NCBI GenBank assembly: GCA_947507875.1
Contig: CANNQP010000009.1
Coordinates: forward strand, 43,060-107,059
Length of the DNA stretch: 64,000 nt
Source of the DNA: Verrucomicrobiaceae bacterium
GTDB taxonomy: Bacteria > Verrucomicrobiota > Verrucomicrobiia > Verrucomicrobiales > Verrucomicrobiaceae
Reading direction: 5' to 3'
Positions 16,756 through 26,500 of the stretch are shown here, piece by piece; position 1 is the first letter of the stretch; each line of letters opens with the position of its first letter. The position numbers and the translations under genes were made by a program. The notes beneath the pieces are model-generated. The model worked only from the letters and a program-made list of their open reading frames with translations, had not been told where the DNA came from and did not search any database.

Positions 16756-18258
16756 ATGCATCACAACAGCCAAACGGACACCGATCATCATGATGAATCT
16801 CTGCGGATTTCCAGCAACAGTCATTTGGTTAAGGTTGGTGAACCTGAGGCTGGTCTCCAATTGATCAGCACTGCTTGGGATCAAATCTGCAAAATCCTAC
16901 TCAACAGAATTGGAAAGGATAATTACACACGATTCTTTGCGGGAACCACAGCAAAAATCATGGATAATCAACGAGTGATCGTGCATGTGCCTAATCCGAT
17001 TCATCAATTTTGGATCGAATGTAACTTTTCTGGCACATTCAAAGATGCCGTGGCTGAGGTCTTGGGCACAGCTGCTGACATTCAATACGAAGTGGCTAGT
17101 GAGCCACTTCGCCCCATGCCCGTGGAGCACCCCATCGAAAGGGTAGGGCGCACGCTCGTCACCCAACGTGGTCATGATGAAAAGGCAAGCCCCCACCTGC
17201 ATGATGATACTTTGACCATTCGCTCTTTTGCTGATGCAGGGCTGAATGCTAAATTCAATTTCGATAGTTTTGTTATTGGCAACAATTGCAGCTACTCAGC
17301 GGCCGTTGCTCGCGCGGTCGCGGACAAGCCAGGTCGTACCTACAATCCTCTGTTTTTTCACGGTCCCACGGGTCTCGGCAAGACCCATTTGATGCAAGCG
17401 ATAGGCCAAGAAGTCTTGGCCAGAAAAAAACGAGCGGTTGTTCGCTACGTTACCTCCGAACAGTTCACGAACGAATATGTCGAAGCTATTCGGCGTCAGA
17501 CCTTCAGCCAATTCAGGCAGAAGTATCGTAAAGTGGATGTGCTCTTGATTGATGATGTGCAGTTTTTGGCTGGCAAAGACAGCACTCAGGAAGAGTTCTT
17601 CCACACCTTCAATGAGCTCTTCAATAGTCAAAAGCAGATCGTTTTAGCGAGTGATCGGCCACCTGGTGACATAAAAAACTTGGAAAGCCGACTGGTTTCC
17701 CGATTTGAGTGGGGGCTGACAACGCAGATTCAAATGCCTGACTTTGAGACGCGAGTAGCGATTTTGCGTCGAAAAATGCATGATTTTAACGTCACGATTG
17801 AGCCGTGGATCTTGGAGTTTATCGCTCAGAGAATTCGGACCAATGTTCGCCGATTGGAAGGTGCGCTGATGCGTGTAGCCGCTCATGTTTCCCTGGACAG
17901 TGGCATCATCAGTGAAGCTGGGCTGACCCAACTTTTGCACGATGTGATCGATGAAGAGCCGACCAAGTCGGTTACAGTCGATCGTGTTCAGCGCGCAGTG
18001 GCCACCCAGTACGATTTGCGTGTTAGCGATCTAACCGGCCCTCGACGCCCCAAAAACATCGCTGAGGCGCGACAGGTCGCTATGTATCTGACGCGACACA
18101 TGGTGAAGCTTCCTCTCATCCAAATTGGTGAAGAGTTTGGCGGTCGTGATCATGGCACCGTCATTCATGCGTGTAAGGTAATCAGCCAGCGCATGACCGA
18201 GACCGCTACATTCCGAGCCATGGTGGACCGCATTCAAGCAAAGCTGCTTGAGGCATGA
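16756..18258 (+). CDS. dnaA: DnaA, replication initiator
   Basis: Chromosomal replication initiator, 500 residues from the ATG at 16756. A TTG at 16582 keeps the frame open, but its leader peptide is unrelated to DnaA. Domain I (about 35-110) includes WDQICKILLNRIGKDNYTRFF. Domain III has Walker A FFHGPTGLGKTHLMQAIG (about 203), Walker B DVLLIDDVQFLAGK (about 262) and sensor motifs. Domain IV has the DNA-binding signature GGRDHGTVIHACKVI, with Gly where Ser or Thr is common. It binds DnaA boxes at oriC and opens the origin. dnaN, recF and gyrB do not follow, so the classic dnaA operon is broken here. No oriC is recognisable on either flank. Confidence 0.95.
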   Translation: MHHNSQTDTDHHDESLRISSNSHLVKVGEPEAGLQLISTAWDQICKILLNRIGKDNYTRFFAGTTAKIMDNQRVIVHVPNPIHQFWIECNFSGTFKDAVAEVLGTAADIQYEVASEPLRPMPVEHPIERVGRTLVTQRGHDEKASPHLHDDTLTIRSFADAGLNAKFNFDSFVIGNNCSYSAAVARAVADKPGRTYNPLFFHGPTGLGKTHLMQAIGQEVLARKKRAVVRYVTSEQFTNEYVEAIRRQTFSQFRQKYRKVDVLLIDDVQFLAGKDSTQEEFFHTFNELFNSQKQIVLASDRPPGDIKNLESRLVSRFEWGLTTQIQMPDFETRVAILRRKMHDFNVTIEPWILEFIAQRIRTNVRRLEGALMRVAAHVSLDSGIISEAGLTQLLHDVIDEEPTKSVTVDRVQRAVATQYDLRVSDLTGPRRPKNIAEARQVAMYLTRHMVKLPLIQIGEEFGGRDHGTVIHACKVISQRMTETATFRAMVDRIQAKLLEA

Positions 18259-18296
18259 AGATAGCGCTATATTCCATCTTGCCGATGATTGATGTT

Positions 18297-18337
18297 TAGC
18301 GATGCATCCGTTAGGTCTTCTTCCTTATGCATCGCTA
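18297..18337 (+). promoter_or_regulatory. Hairpin spanning start codon after dnaA
   Basis: TAGCGATGCAT (18297-18307) is an exact 11-bp inverted repeat of ATGCATCGCTA (18327-18337), with a 19-nt loop. The first three bases of the right arm are the start codon of the following gene, and the arm is followed by TTCTTTTCTTTTTC. It could end the dnaA transcript or hide the start codon of the next gene in RNA. The dyad itself is certain, its role is inference. Confidence 0.5.
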
Positions 18338-19268
18338 TTCTTTTCTTTTTCTCGCGGGCTTGTTCACTTCAGCTTTTGCTGAAGTTCAATATGAGTTCGT
18401 TCCCGATTTCATACAACCAGCCGCTGGTAAGCAGACTATTGGCAATGGACATGGTGAGATCGCTGTCGATTCTTTAGGCCGTATTTATGTCAGCGTTCAA
18501 GAGGCGAATGCTGGCGTTCAGGTGTATTCGGCGGAAGGTAAGTTCTTGAAGGCTTTACCTTTGCCTTCTTCGCTTCATGGCTTTGTCATTCGTAAAGATG
18601 GTGATGGAGAATACCTCTTCGGCGCAGTGCTGAGTGAGCAAAAGGTCATCAAATGCACCCTTGATGGTGAAGTGCTGATGACTATCGCTAAGGAAGCGTT
18701 CCCTGCGGATAAGCTAGGTAAAGGGCTACGTCTAACCAACTGCGATGTAGCACCCAACGGAGACATTTATGTCGTGGATGGATATGGTGCTGACTGGATT
18801 TTTGTTTTCAGCCGTGAAGGTAAGTTCAAGAAGGTGTTTGGCGGAAGAATTCCCCCATTAAATTTGGCAAATGCTCACAAAATCTTTGTCGATCGCCGTT
18901 TTGAGCCCGCAAGACTGATGATTTGTGATCGTGGGCATAAGCGCATGCTGCACACTGATTTGGAAGGAAACCTCATTGGCATTATCGCAGAGAACATGCG
19001 TAACCCGAGTAGCGCTAGCTTTCATGGTGACCTCATGTGCGTTGCGGAGATCGCAGGAAATGTAAGCGTTTGGGATAAAAACAATCAACGTGTGGCGGAT
19101 CTGGGTATGAGCCCTCAGCCTACCAACACACCCAAAATTGAACCTAAAGATTGGAAGCCAGGCATTGTCACCAGCCCACATGGTATCACGTTCGACAATC
19201 AAGGTAACATTTTAGAGACCGAATGGAACCAGTGGGGAAGAGTTCTGCGTTGGAACCGCAAAGGATGA
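18327..19268 (+). CDS. Secreted NHL-repeat (six-bladed propeller) protein
   Basis: Protein of 313 residues with a signal peptide (MHRYSFLFLAGLFTSAFA, cleavage about 18). It contains repeated NHL/6-bladed propeller motifs: GEIAVDSLGRIYVSVQEANAGVQVYSAEGKF, CDVAPNGDIYVVDGYGADWIFVFSREGKF, RLMICDRGHKRMLHTDLEGN and HGITFDNQGNILETEWNQWGRVLRW. The fold resembles peptidyl-glycine lyase-like and SMP-30-like propellers, but catalytic residues cannot be assigned from this reading. Its stop codon overlaps the next start by 4 bp (ATGA), so a translationally coupled pair is likely. The start codon lies inside a perfect hairpin arm. Confidence 0.8.
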   Translation: MHRYSFLFLAGLFTSAFAEVQYEFVPDFIQPAAGKQTIGNGHGEIAVDSLGRIYVSVQEANAGVQVYSAEGKFLKALPLPSSLHGFVIRKDGDGEYLFGAVLSEQKVIKCTLDGEVLMTIAKEAFPADKLGKGLRLTNCDVAPNGDIYVVDGYGADWIFVFSREGKFKKVFGGRIPPLNLANAHKIFVDRRFEPARLMICDRGHKRMLHTDLEGNLIGIIAENMRNPSSASFHGDLMCVAEIAGNVSVWDKNNQRVADLGMSPQPTNTPKIEPKDWKPGIVTSPHGITFDNQGNILETEWNQWGRVLRWNRKG

Positions 19269-19903
19269 GATGTTGCGCCGGTCATCATATTAACAAAGGG
19301 GCAGCACCGCTGCTCCTTTGTTTTTGGATATGTATGATCGGCATGACTCATCATCAATGTTTAGCTCATGCCTTGCCCTTCATTACAGCCCAACTTCAAG
19401 TTACGGCGGATCATCCCGGCGAATTACGTTTGAGCTTGGCGGTAGATTTTGCAAACAACCCTCTGATTGCGGACAAAACCCAGGCCAAAGAGGCACTGAA
19501 GAATGCACTCATGGTTCATCATGGAGAAAAAAAGATACCCATTCATCAGCTGGCTCCTCTTGCCTTTGGCAAAAGCACTTCATGGCGCGGCATCCTTCCC
19601 GAATCCGCGATTCCAAGCGATGACGATCAGCCTCACGAGTGGATCACTGCCTCATGGTCATGGAAGACCCTTAGTCCAGAGGTATCCTTCAGCGTTGAGA
19701 AGGGGAGCTTCAATGATGTGCTGTTGTGGCGCAAACAACAGAACGGAGAGGTGAAATCCATGCTTCTTTTGCCCGGCGATGTTTCGTCTACCATTGATGT
19801 GCCGCAGCTTTTGTTTCCCAGCCTAACCTCAAGAATGGCCTCACTTGTGGTCATTTTGGGCTTTCTGGCGATTGGATTGATGCTTTTAGCTCGTCGCTCA
19901 TGA
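19265..19903 (+). CDS. Small exported membrane-anchored protein, unknown function
   Basis: Protein of 212 residues from the ATG at 19265, which overlaps the stop of the NHL-repeat gene by 4 bp. An earlier in-frame codon at 19223 would run further into that gene and is less likely. The N-terminus is a long hydrophobic signal (LLLCFWICMIGMTHHQCLAHA) with an Ala-x-Ala-like site. The middle is beta-rich (LQVTADHPGELRLSLAVDF, EVSFSVEKGSFNDVLLWR). The C-terminus is one membrane helix (MASLVVILGFLAIGLMLLA) ending in RRS. It likely sits in the inner membrane with a periplasmic domain and works with the upstream propeller protein. I do not recognise a named family. Confidence 0.7.
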   Translation: MRCCAGHHINKGAAPLLLCFWICMIGMTHHQCLAHALPFITAQLQVTADHPGELRLSLAVDFANNPLIADKTQAKEALKNALMVHHGEKKIPIHQLAPLAFGKSTSWRGILPESAIPSDDDQPHEWITASWSWKTLSPEVSFSVEKGSFNDVLLWRKQQNGEVKSMLLLPGDVSSTIDVPQLLFPSLTSRMASLVVILGFLAIGLMLLARRS

Positions 19904-19944
19904 GTTAGGTTGCCAATCATTCTCTTTTTTTCTAATCTTGCGCT

Positions 19945-20550
19945 ATGTCTGCCCGCCTTATTCTCATGCTCATCAGTTTTTTGATGCTGCTCTCTGGCTG
20001 TTCGTCGGGACAAAGTCAGAGCAAAAAGTTGTCTGAGATGCGGATGAATGAGCGAATCAGCCGCTCGGTGCGTGCCATGAAGGATGGCATGGGAAAAAAT
20101 GACCCGCGTTACCAAAGTCGCTACCAAAAGGCCATGAATGCAAGTCTGGCCAAAGACAATCAAGCGAACTGGCTATCGCGACAAACGTCTCGCACTCAGA
20201 CACTTGATAATCTAGAAACTTTCAAAAGCCGCCAGTTTTCTACCGAAGCCTTTGCTCGCGCTCATGACAAGAGCCCGCTAGGCCTTGAACAATCATCTCT
20301 TGCAGGCAAGCAGTCCGATCTTGCCAATAAAGCTTATGAAATGACCGAGTCGCCTATGGCGCGCCAGACTGCTCGTGAGGCTTCCATGCAAGCGCGTGAA
20401 TCGGGTCAGTCGTATCGGGCTCGGGCCGATGTTCGCGGCCAAAAGGCAATGCAATCCAGCAAGATCCCAGAATTCATCGTTTTGCCTGAGCAGTTGAAAA
20501 ACCCAGCCTATTCAGAGGATGAGGTGCGCAAGTTACTGGGGCGTGACTGA
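19945..20550 (+). CDS. Putative lipoprotein, unknown function
   Basis: Protein of 201 residues with a lipoprotein signal: MSARLILMLISFLMLLSGC, lipobox LSGC with Cys19 as the lipidated residue. The mature part is polar, rich in Ser, Gln, Arg, Lys and Met and predicted to be helical. It contains repeated motifs of the type MARQTAREASMQARESGQSYRARAD. It ends in a more ordered segment (FIVLPEQLKNPAYSEDEVRKLLGRD). It follows the upstream small membrane protein by 41 bp and may belong to the same transcript. No enzymatic motif is visible. Confidence 0.72.
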   Translation: MSARLILMLISFLMLLSGCSSGQSQSKKLSEMRMNERISRSVRAMKDGMGKNDPRYQSRYQKAMNASLAKDNQANWLSRQTSRTQTLDNLETFKSRQFSTEAFARAHDKSPLGLEQSSLAGKQSDLANKAYEMTESPMARQTAREASMQARESGQSYRARADVRGQKAMQSSKIPEFIVLPEQLKNPAYSEDEVRKLLGRD

Positions 20551-20620
20551 CCGGTAGAAACCGGACGTGCACATTCGTATCTAGGATTTTCAACAAAGAG
20601 GACCGTGGGCTCTAAGATGA

Positions 20621-21241
20621 TTAATTCATCCTGCGGATCAAAGTCCGCATGACACCTTGAATGATCAGTTCCTGAGCCGGAATAAGATCTGGAAAGGCTG
20701 GATTTTCAGCTCGCAAGAAAGGTCGACCGTCGTCGAGCAGGTAACGTTTCAGCGTGGTTTCCCCGTCGATGAGCGCCGCGACGATATCACGAGGTCGTGG
20801 CTGGCGCGCTTCGAGAATCACAATGTCTCCATCGCAGATCGCCGCGTCGATCATGGACTCTCCCCGTACTTTCAGAGCGAACACCTTTCCTCCACGTCCT
20901 AAACCAAGGGTGGCTGCATCCACGGAGATCGCTCCATCGGCGTCTTGCTGTTGGAGTTCGGCATAGCCTGCGGCGATGCTTCCATAAAGAGGGATGTCCA
21001 CGATTTCTTCCCGCTTCAGATCTTCGGGGAAGACGACCGCACGAGCTTTGTTGGGATGCCGCTGAATGACGCCTTTTTTCTCCAAGGCACGCAGATGACT
21101 CATGGCAGCCGTCTGGCTTGAAAATTTGAAGTGCCGCTGGATGTCTCTTGTGCTGGGCATGACACCTAGCTGACGTTGCTGTTGGCGCAGATAGTCGAGG
21201 AGCTCCTGTTGGCGTTCGGTAAGCTTGATGGAGGAGGGCAT
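20621..21241 (-). CDS. lexA: LexA, SOS repressor
   Basis: Transcriptional repressor and self-cleaving protease, 206 residues from the ATG at 21241. I prefer this to the upstream in-frame codon at 21277 because the longer leader would be encoded by the LexA operator itself. The N-terminal winged helix has MPSTRDIQRHFKFSSQTAAMSHLRALEKKGVI. The cleavage site is IAAGYAEL, between Ala91 and Gly92. The catalytic pair is Ser129 (RGESMIDAAICDGD) and Lys165 (DGETTLKRYL). RecA filaments trigger autocleavage after DNA damage. A perfect TGTTC-N4-GAACA dyad lies 9-22 bp upstream of the start, so autoregulation is very likely. Confidence 0.95.
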   Translation of the reverse strand: MPSSIKLTERQQELLDYLRQQQRQLGVMPSTRDIQRHFKFSSQTAAMSHLRALEKKGVIQRHPNKARAVVFPEDLKREEIVDIPLYGSIAAGYAELQQQDADGAISVDAATLGLGRGGKVFALKVRGESMIDAAICDGDIVILEARQPRPRDIVAALIDGETTLKRYLLDDGRPFLRAENPAFPDLIPAQELIIQGVMRTLIRRMN

Positions 21242-21249
21242 GTGAACTC

Positions 21250-21263
21250 TGTTCGCTCGAACA
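21250..21263 (-). promoter_or_regulatory. LexA operator (SOS box)
   Basis: TGTTCGCTCGAACA is a perfect TGTTC-N4-GAACA palindrome just upstream of lexA. To my recollection this is the motif reported for verrucomicrobial LexA. It lies in the gap between lexA and the divergently transcribed BPL_N-domain gene, so it could influence both. Confidence 0.85.
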
Positions 21264-21357
21264 AAATGGCTTTGCAAATATTTTTTAGCCTCAATCCGCG
21301 CCTCCGTAAATTTGACGAGAAAACTTACATGTGAATCAGCGAAGAAAAGCCGTTGAT

Positions 21358-22299
21358 ATGGGTGCTATGCCAAATCCTCGGTCTTTTCTTCATTTTTTCA
21401 TCAATGCTAGTCTATGGTTGGCGGCAGATACGCTGGCTCAAGAATCGACAATCACTGCTGCCAGGAGTCGCCGCAGTGCAGCTCAACCAACTTCGGTGCC
21501 GATCTCTGAGCCTGCTCCCGGTGGTATCGGTTCTACGGTTCCTCCAGACCTGAATGGTTATAAAACGGTTATCGCTCCACCAACGAACCCGGCTGCACTT
21601 CAAATCGCCATCTTTGATGGTAAAGGTGCTCCCATGAGTGGTATCGAAAATGTACGCGAGCGTGTCAACGCCATGCCAGGATCGACAATTACTCTGCTAA
21701 AGGCAGACGCGATTGCCCAAGGAGGTTTGTCTGGCTATGATGTGGTTATCTTCTCGGGGGGGAGCGGAGGAACTCAGGCAAAAAGTTTGGGTGATCAAGG
21801 CAGAGAACAAGTTAGAAAATTTGTGCGCGAGGGTGGGGGATATGTTGGCATCTGCGCAGGGGCATACTTGGCTTGCTCCAATTTTTCCTGGGGACTGCAG
21901 ATTTTGAATGCATCAACCGTTTCTAGTAAATGGATGCGTGGAAGTGGTTTTGTTGAAGAAGAGATTACCTTCGATGGTTCTCCCATTCTCGGTGCGGTTG
22001 ATGGCAAATTCCTCGTGCGCTACAACAACGGCCCGATCATTAAGCCCGGTGATCGTGCGGATCTTCCTGCGTATCGTCCTTTGTCGTTTTTCAGGACAGA
22101 AGTGGCGAAAAATGGCACCCCGGTGGGAATCATGTTGAATGCTCCTGCTCAGGCAGTTTCGACCTATGGAAAGGGACGTGTTTTTATATCCAGCCCCCAC
22201 CCAGAAAACACGCCAGGTCTGGAGCATTTGATTCCGCGTGGCATTCTCTGGGCGGCTGGTAAACTGGAAGAGCAGCCCAACACGTCATCGGTGCCTTGA
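21358..22299 (+). CDS. Exported BPL_N / class I amidotransferase-like protein
   Basis: Protein of 313 residues if started at the ATG at 21358, which is preceded by an A/G-rich GAAGAAAAG. A GTG at 21331 and an ATG at 21367 are alternatives. The N-terminus resembles a signal peptide (SFLHFFINASLWLAADTLA), then a Ser/Pro-rich linker. The main domain (from about 85) is of the biotin-protein-ligase N-terminal/glutamine amidotransferase-like type: IAIFDGKGAP, YDVVIFSGGSGG, VRKFVREGGGYVGICAGAYLAC (nucleophile-elbow Cys), and RVFISSPHPENTPGLEHLIPRGILWA. The function of exported BPL_N proteins is not established. It is divergent from lexA across a LexA box, so damage-linked expression is possible. Confidence 0.8.
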   Translation: MGAMPNPRSFLHFFINASLWLAADTLAQESTITAARSRRSAAQPTSVPISEPAPGGIGSTVPPDLNGYKTVIAPPTNPAALQIAIFDGKGAPMSGIENVRERVNAMPGSTITLLKADAIAQGGLSGYDVVIFSGGSGGTQAKSLGDQGREQVRKFVREGGGYVGICAGAYLACSNFSWGLQILNASTVSSKWMRGSGFVEEEITFDGSPILGAVDGKFLVRYNNGPIIKPGDRADLPAYRPLSFFRTEVAKNGTPVGIMLNAPAQAVSTYGKGRVFISSPHPENTPGLEHLIPRGILWAAGKLEEQPNTSSVP

Positions 22300-22430
22300 G
22301 GGCATGGGAAATTGCTTCTTGATCGCACCTAGCTACTTAATGGGCGTTGGCATGTTGGGGATGTCATCGACCCTCTGTCTCAAAAAAATCGCGGGCGTTG
22401 CCTTCGAGATCTTTCCTTTGGCCTAACCCT

Positions 22431-23372
22431 ATGAACCAGAAGACGAGCATCTTATGCCTTATCGCGAGTTTTTTTATGGCCGTTGCCGTTCCTGGTGCTG
22501 ACTTGGCAACCGGCACCAGTGTTTTTGGTTCACGGCAGTTTATCGAATACATCCCAGGTAGCTTGCCAATCGTGATCGCATCCCCACACGGGGGCAGCGA
22601 ACGCCCCGAAGACATACCTGATCGCATCCACGGAGTCACTGACATGGACGCCAACACGCAGGAACTCGCCAAAACCCTAGGGAAAGTCATCTTGGCAGAA
22701 ACGGGTCAGCATGCTCACCTTATTCTTTGCCGTTTGCATCGCATCAAGGTTGATGCCAATCGCCGACTCCTGGACGCGGTCGAAGGCAATGCGGATGCTG
22801 AAAAAGCCTGGCATGAGCACCATGGCTTTATTGAGCAGGCCTGTCAGCAATCCGTCGCCAAGCATGGCTTCGCTTTTCTGATCGATCTTCATGGCCATGG
22901 CCATCCCGACCCAAGGGTTGAGCTTGGCTACCTGCATGATGCGATAGACCTCGCTGACTGTGCCGAGGCGCACGATGAATCGACATATGTTCAGCGCAGC
23001 AGCCTACGCTGGGTCGTCGAGCAGCGTGGCATCCGTCACTCCGACTTGCTTTATGGTTCTCGCAGCCTGGGAGCCTTATTGGAATTGGCCGGATTTCCCT
23101 GCACCCCCAGTCAGATGAAACCTGTGCCATCACACCCTTTCTTCCGAGGGGGATACACCTTAACACGCCACTGTCGGGCGGAGGAAAACATCACCGGATT
23201 GCAGATTGAAGCCAATCGCCCGCGTTTGCGCGATACCGCTGAAAATCGCCTAAAATTTGCCATCGCACTGACGAAAAGCCTGCGCACCTACTTCAAGATC
23301 AATCTTGGCTTTGAGTTGGCAGAGACCCAAGGTTCACCTGCCATCCTGCCCACTTTTCATATAAGCGAATGA
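22431..23372 (+). CDS. Exported N-formylglutamate amidohydrolase-like protein
   Basis: Protein of 313 residues from the ATG at 22431; an earlier in-frame start gives a non-signal leader. A signal peptide occupies residues 1-22 (SILCLIASFFMAVAVPGA). The family motifs are IVIASPHGGSERPEDIP, RLHRIKVDANRRL, AFLIDLHGHGHPDPRVELGY, NITGLQIEANRPRLRD and the terminal helical region. Cytoplasmic N-formylglutamate amidohydrolases act in histidine breakdown. An exported version without hut genes nearby more likely hydrolyses another N-acyl or peptide substrate. The His/Asp pairs in SPHGG and DLHGH fit a zinc-dependent hydrolase. Confidence 0.8.
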   Translation: MNQKTSILCLIASFFMAVAVPGADLATGTSVFGSRQFIEYIPGSLPIVIASPHGGSERPEDIPDRIHGVTDMDANTQELAKTLGKVILAETGQHAHLILCRLHRIKVDANRRLLDAVEGNADAEKAWHEHHGFIEQACQQSVAKHGFAFLIDLHGHGHPDPRVELGYLHDAIDLADCAEAHDESTYVQRSSLRWVVEQRGIRHSDLLYGSRSLGALLELAGFPCTPSQMKPVPSHPFFRGGYTLTRHCRAEENITGLQIEANRPRLRDTAENRLKFAIALTKSLRTYFKINLGFELAETQGSPAILPTFHISE

Positions 23373-23408
23373 CTTATTCGAATGACTATTTTGTAAAGAA
23401 GGTCTGCG

Positions 23409-23500
23409 TTAGAATTCTATTCTAAAATTGATAAATTCTTGATAAGTGCGGCATGGAATCTGCATAGTGTGTAAGTCTAAGTTTTAGACAAATGGTCTAA
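23409..23500. promoter_or_regulatory. Cluster of short dyads before PATR/PEP-CTERM gene
   Basis: The AT-rich 139-bp gap before the PEP-CTERM gene contains two clean inverted repeats: TTAGAAT-TCT-ATTCTAA (23409-23425) and GTCTAA-GTT-TTAGAC (23475-23489). A third GTCTAA half-site lies at 23495-23500, 20 bp after the first. They look like operator sites. The binding protein is unknown. Confidence 0.4.
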
Positions 23501-23511
23501 TATTCTGATTT

Positions 23512-26500
23512 ATGAATACATTATTAAGAATAATGAAAGGTGAAGTTCATCAATCACTCCTTCTTTTTGTCTTGCTGCATTGGATCGGTCTTAAGTTGAT
23601 GGCTCAAAGCAACTGGGATGGTGGTGGGAGTGACAACTTTTGGGGCACTGCAGCAAACTGGGTGGGGGATGTAGCTCCCACTTCTGGCATTCTCAATTTC
23701 GGAGGTTCAATTCGGCCCCTTGCGGTCAATAATCTCGCCAATGACACTCTGATTGGAGGTATCAATTTCACCAATAACCTGAATGGCCAAGCCTTCATCC
23801 TGTCCGGGAATCGAATTCGACTAGGGGGAAATATTGTGACCAGCGCACTCATCGGTGGGGTAGCCACGGATAGCATCACGGATGTCATTCATCTGGATTT
23901 GGCTTTGACGGGTACAAGAACGATGACAACCGCCGCAAACTCTTCCAATGGTCATCATCACCTAACCCTCCATGGAATCATCAGTGAGACGGGGGGTAGC
24001 TTTGGCATTACAAAGAATGGTGGACAGGGCGGGATTCTCACTTTGACCAATCTCAACACCTTCACGGGCACCGTCACACTAGTCAGTGGCAGCATATCCT
24101 TTAACTCAATTGCGAATACTGGAGTATCTAGTGCACTGGGCGCAGGTGGAACGATAGTTACAGCCAGCAGTCTAGGATCTACAGGAACCTTGATATACAC
24201 AGGAATGGGTCATTCTACAGACCGCCAAATTCAGGTTGGTGCCGGAGGCACTGCTAATTCTACAGTCAGCCTAAACATTCAAAGCGACGGTGTAGGGCCT
24301 TTGTTTTTTACGAACCCCAACTTTAATGTTCCTTTTGCAACAGCTACAGCTAGTCGGACAATTACGCTTCAAGGAACCAATAGTGGATTCAATACAATTG
24401 GTGGGGTGATTTCTGACAATAACACTCCCGGGGGCGGTATTATCGCTTTGGCGAAGTCAGGATCAGGCACTTGGCGACTTTCAGGTACTAATGCTTACAC
24501 AGGAACAACCACCATTGCTGGCGGAGTGCTTGACGTTGGAGATTTAGCATCAGGAAGTCTGGTTTCCGCGGGTTTGATTTTCTCGGGTTCTGGCGGGGTG
24601 TTGCAAGGCAATGGTTCTTTTACTCGGAGTTTTAGTGGTCTTAGCACAGCAGGTTTGGGGCAAGTCACTGGCACTTCGGGAGGCTTTTCTGCACGCGGCG
24701 GAACGTTGACTGTCGATTTCGGAGGTGCAGGTAGCACCGTATTCTTGAGCACAGGCACATCCACTTTTGGCGCGAATTTTCTTTTTGGCTCCTCCAGTGC
24801 AGATAGTCCGGTGATCGTTCTAAATCCGCTCAGTACCAATGGCAGTTTTCCCAGAACATTTACGGTCGCTACAGGAGTAGGTGGAGATTATGCAGAACTA
24901 CGTGGCGGTATCACGAGCACTGGCTCGGTCGTGAAAGCAGGGCCGGGGCTTTTGCTTTTGACTGGACCAAATACGGTCAGTGGTAGTTTGACGATCACTG
25001 CAGGCACCGTTCAAATCGGTAGCTCTCATGTGAATTTTGGAACCACCGGTGCGATGCCCTTCAGCTCGGTAATCAATGATGGATTTCTTGTGTTCGACCG
25101 CAGTGACTCCTTGTCTTTTCCTAATGTGATTTCAGGCTCAGGAAACGTGCTACAGATTGGATCGGGAACGACCACGCTATCTGGGGATAACACTTACACT
25201 GGTGCCACAACGATCAGCGACGGTGTCCTGCAGCTAGGCAGTGGTGGTCCTGCAGGTCATTTGATGAACACGAGCATTATCATCAACAACGGCAACCTAA
25301 CCCTCAATCGCAGTAATTCTTTCACCCTCATAGCACCAATCAGCGGCGCAGGAATACTCACGAAGTTAGGTGCCGGAACTGCAACGCTAACTGGCACAAA
25401 TACTTATTCTGGCGGCACAACGATTGCTGGTGGAACATTACTCTTTCGGCATGCCAGCGCCATGCCGCCCACTGGATCGATTAGCGTGGGGCCTGGTGCC
25501 ACACTTGCGGTAACCGCAGGAGCAACCCAGGGTCAATTTACAGATATGAATATCACCGCCCTTTTGGCGCGAGTCACGAGTTCTGTCTTCATGGACACTG
25601 CATCCTTTTTCGGAATTGAGGTGCTTTCAGACTCTTACACTTTAAATTCTGACATTTCAGCTTCTGTACAAGGGTTTTCAAAAACAGGCGCTGGCACACT
25701 AAGTCTTCGAGGTAACAATTCCTACAATGGCGTGACGATCCTTGCAGGTGGGGTTTTGGACGTCGGCACCATAAGCTCAGGAACTCTTCCCAGCGGTGGT
25801 CTTTTGTTCAGCAATCATGCAGTTCTTCAAGGAAATGGCAACTTCACTCGCACTTTCAGTGGTTCAGCCACAGCTGGCACTAACCAATTGACTGGGGTCA
25901 GTGGTGGGTTTTCTGCAAAAGGCGGACAACTCACGGTCAACTTCGGTGGCAATGGAGCCAACGTGAACTTGAATACGGCGGCATCTCGCTTCGGCACCAA
26001 CTTTGTGTTTGGCTCTCCGGATGCTGATAGCAGAGTTTTGCTAGTGAACCCATTTACCTTGGGAACAACCTCTCGGACATTCACGGTGAATTCTGGGGTA
26101 GGGGGAGATTTTGCCGAATTTTCAGGCGCAATTTCCAGTTCTAGCAGCACAGACGGCATCACAAAAGCAGGTCCTGGATTGTTAGTGTTCAGTGCAGATA
26201 ATGAGATCACGGGTTCCACCACCATCAGTGCGGGCACGCTTCAGCTCGGCAACGGGGGCAGTGCAGGTTCGCTTTCCTCAACTAGCGGATCCGTTAGCGT
26301 CGCCTCTGGAGCGACCTTTGCTTTCCAGCGAAGTGATTTAGGTTTGACGGTGGCCAATCTAATCACTGGGGCTGGCCAAGTCAGGCAAAGTGGACCGGGC
26401 GCGACCACGCTAAGCGCCGCCAATACCTACAGTGGCGGTACGACGGTTGCATGGGGGACCTTGCTAGTCACGACTACGACAGGTTCGGGTACAGGAAGTG

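Noticed and set aside
20551..20566. CCGGT-AGAA-ACCGG after the lipoprotein gene as a terminator
   Set aside because: Stem of only 5 bp and no following T-run.
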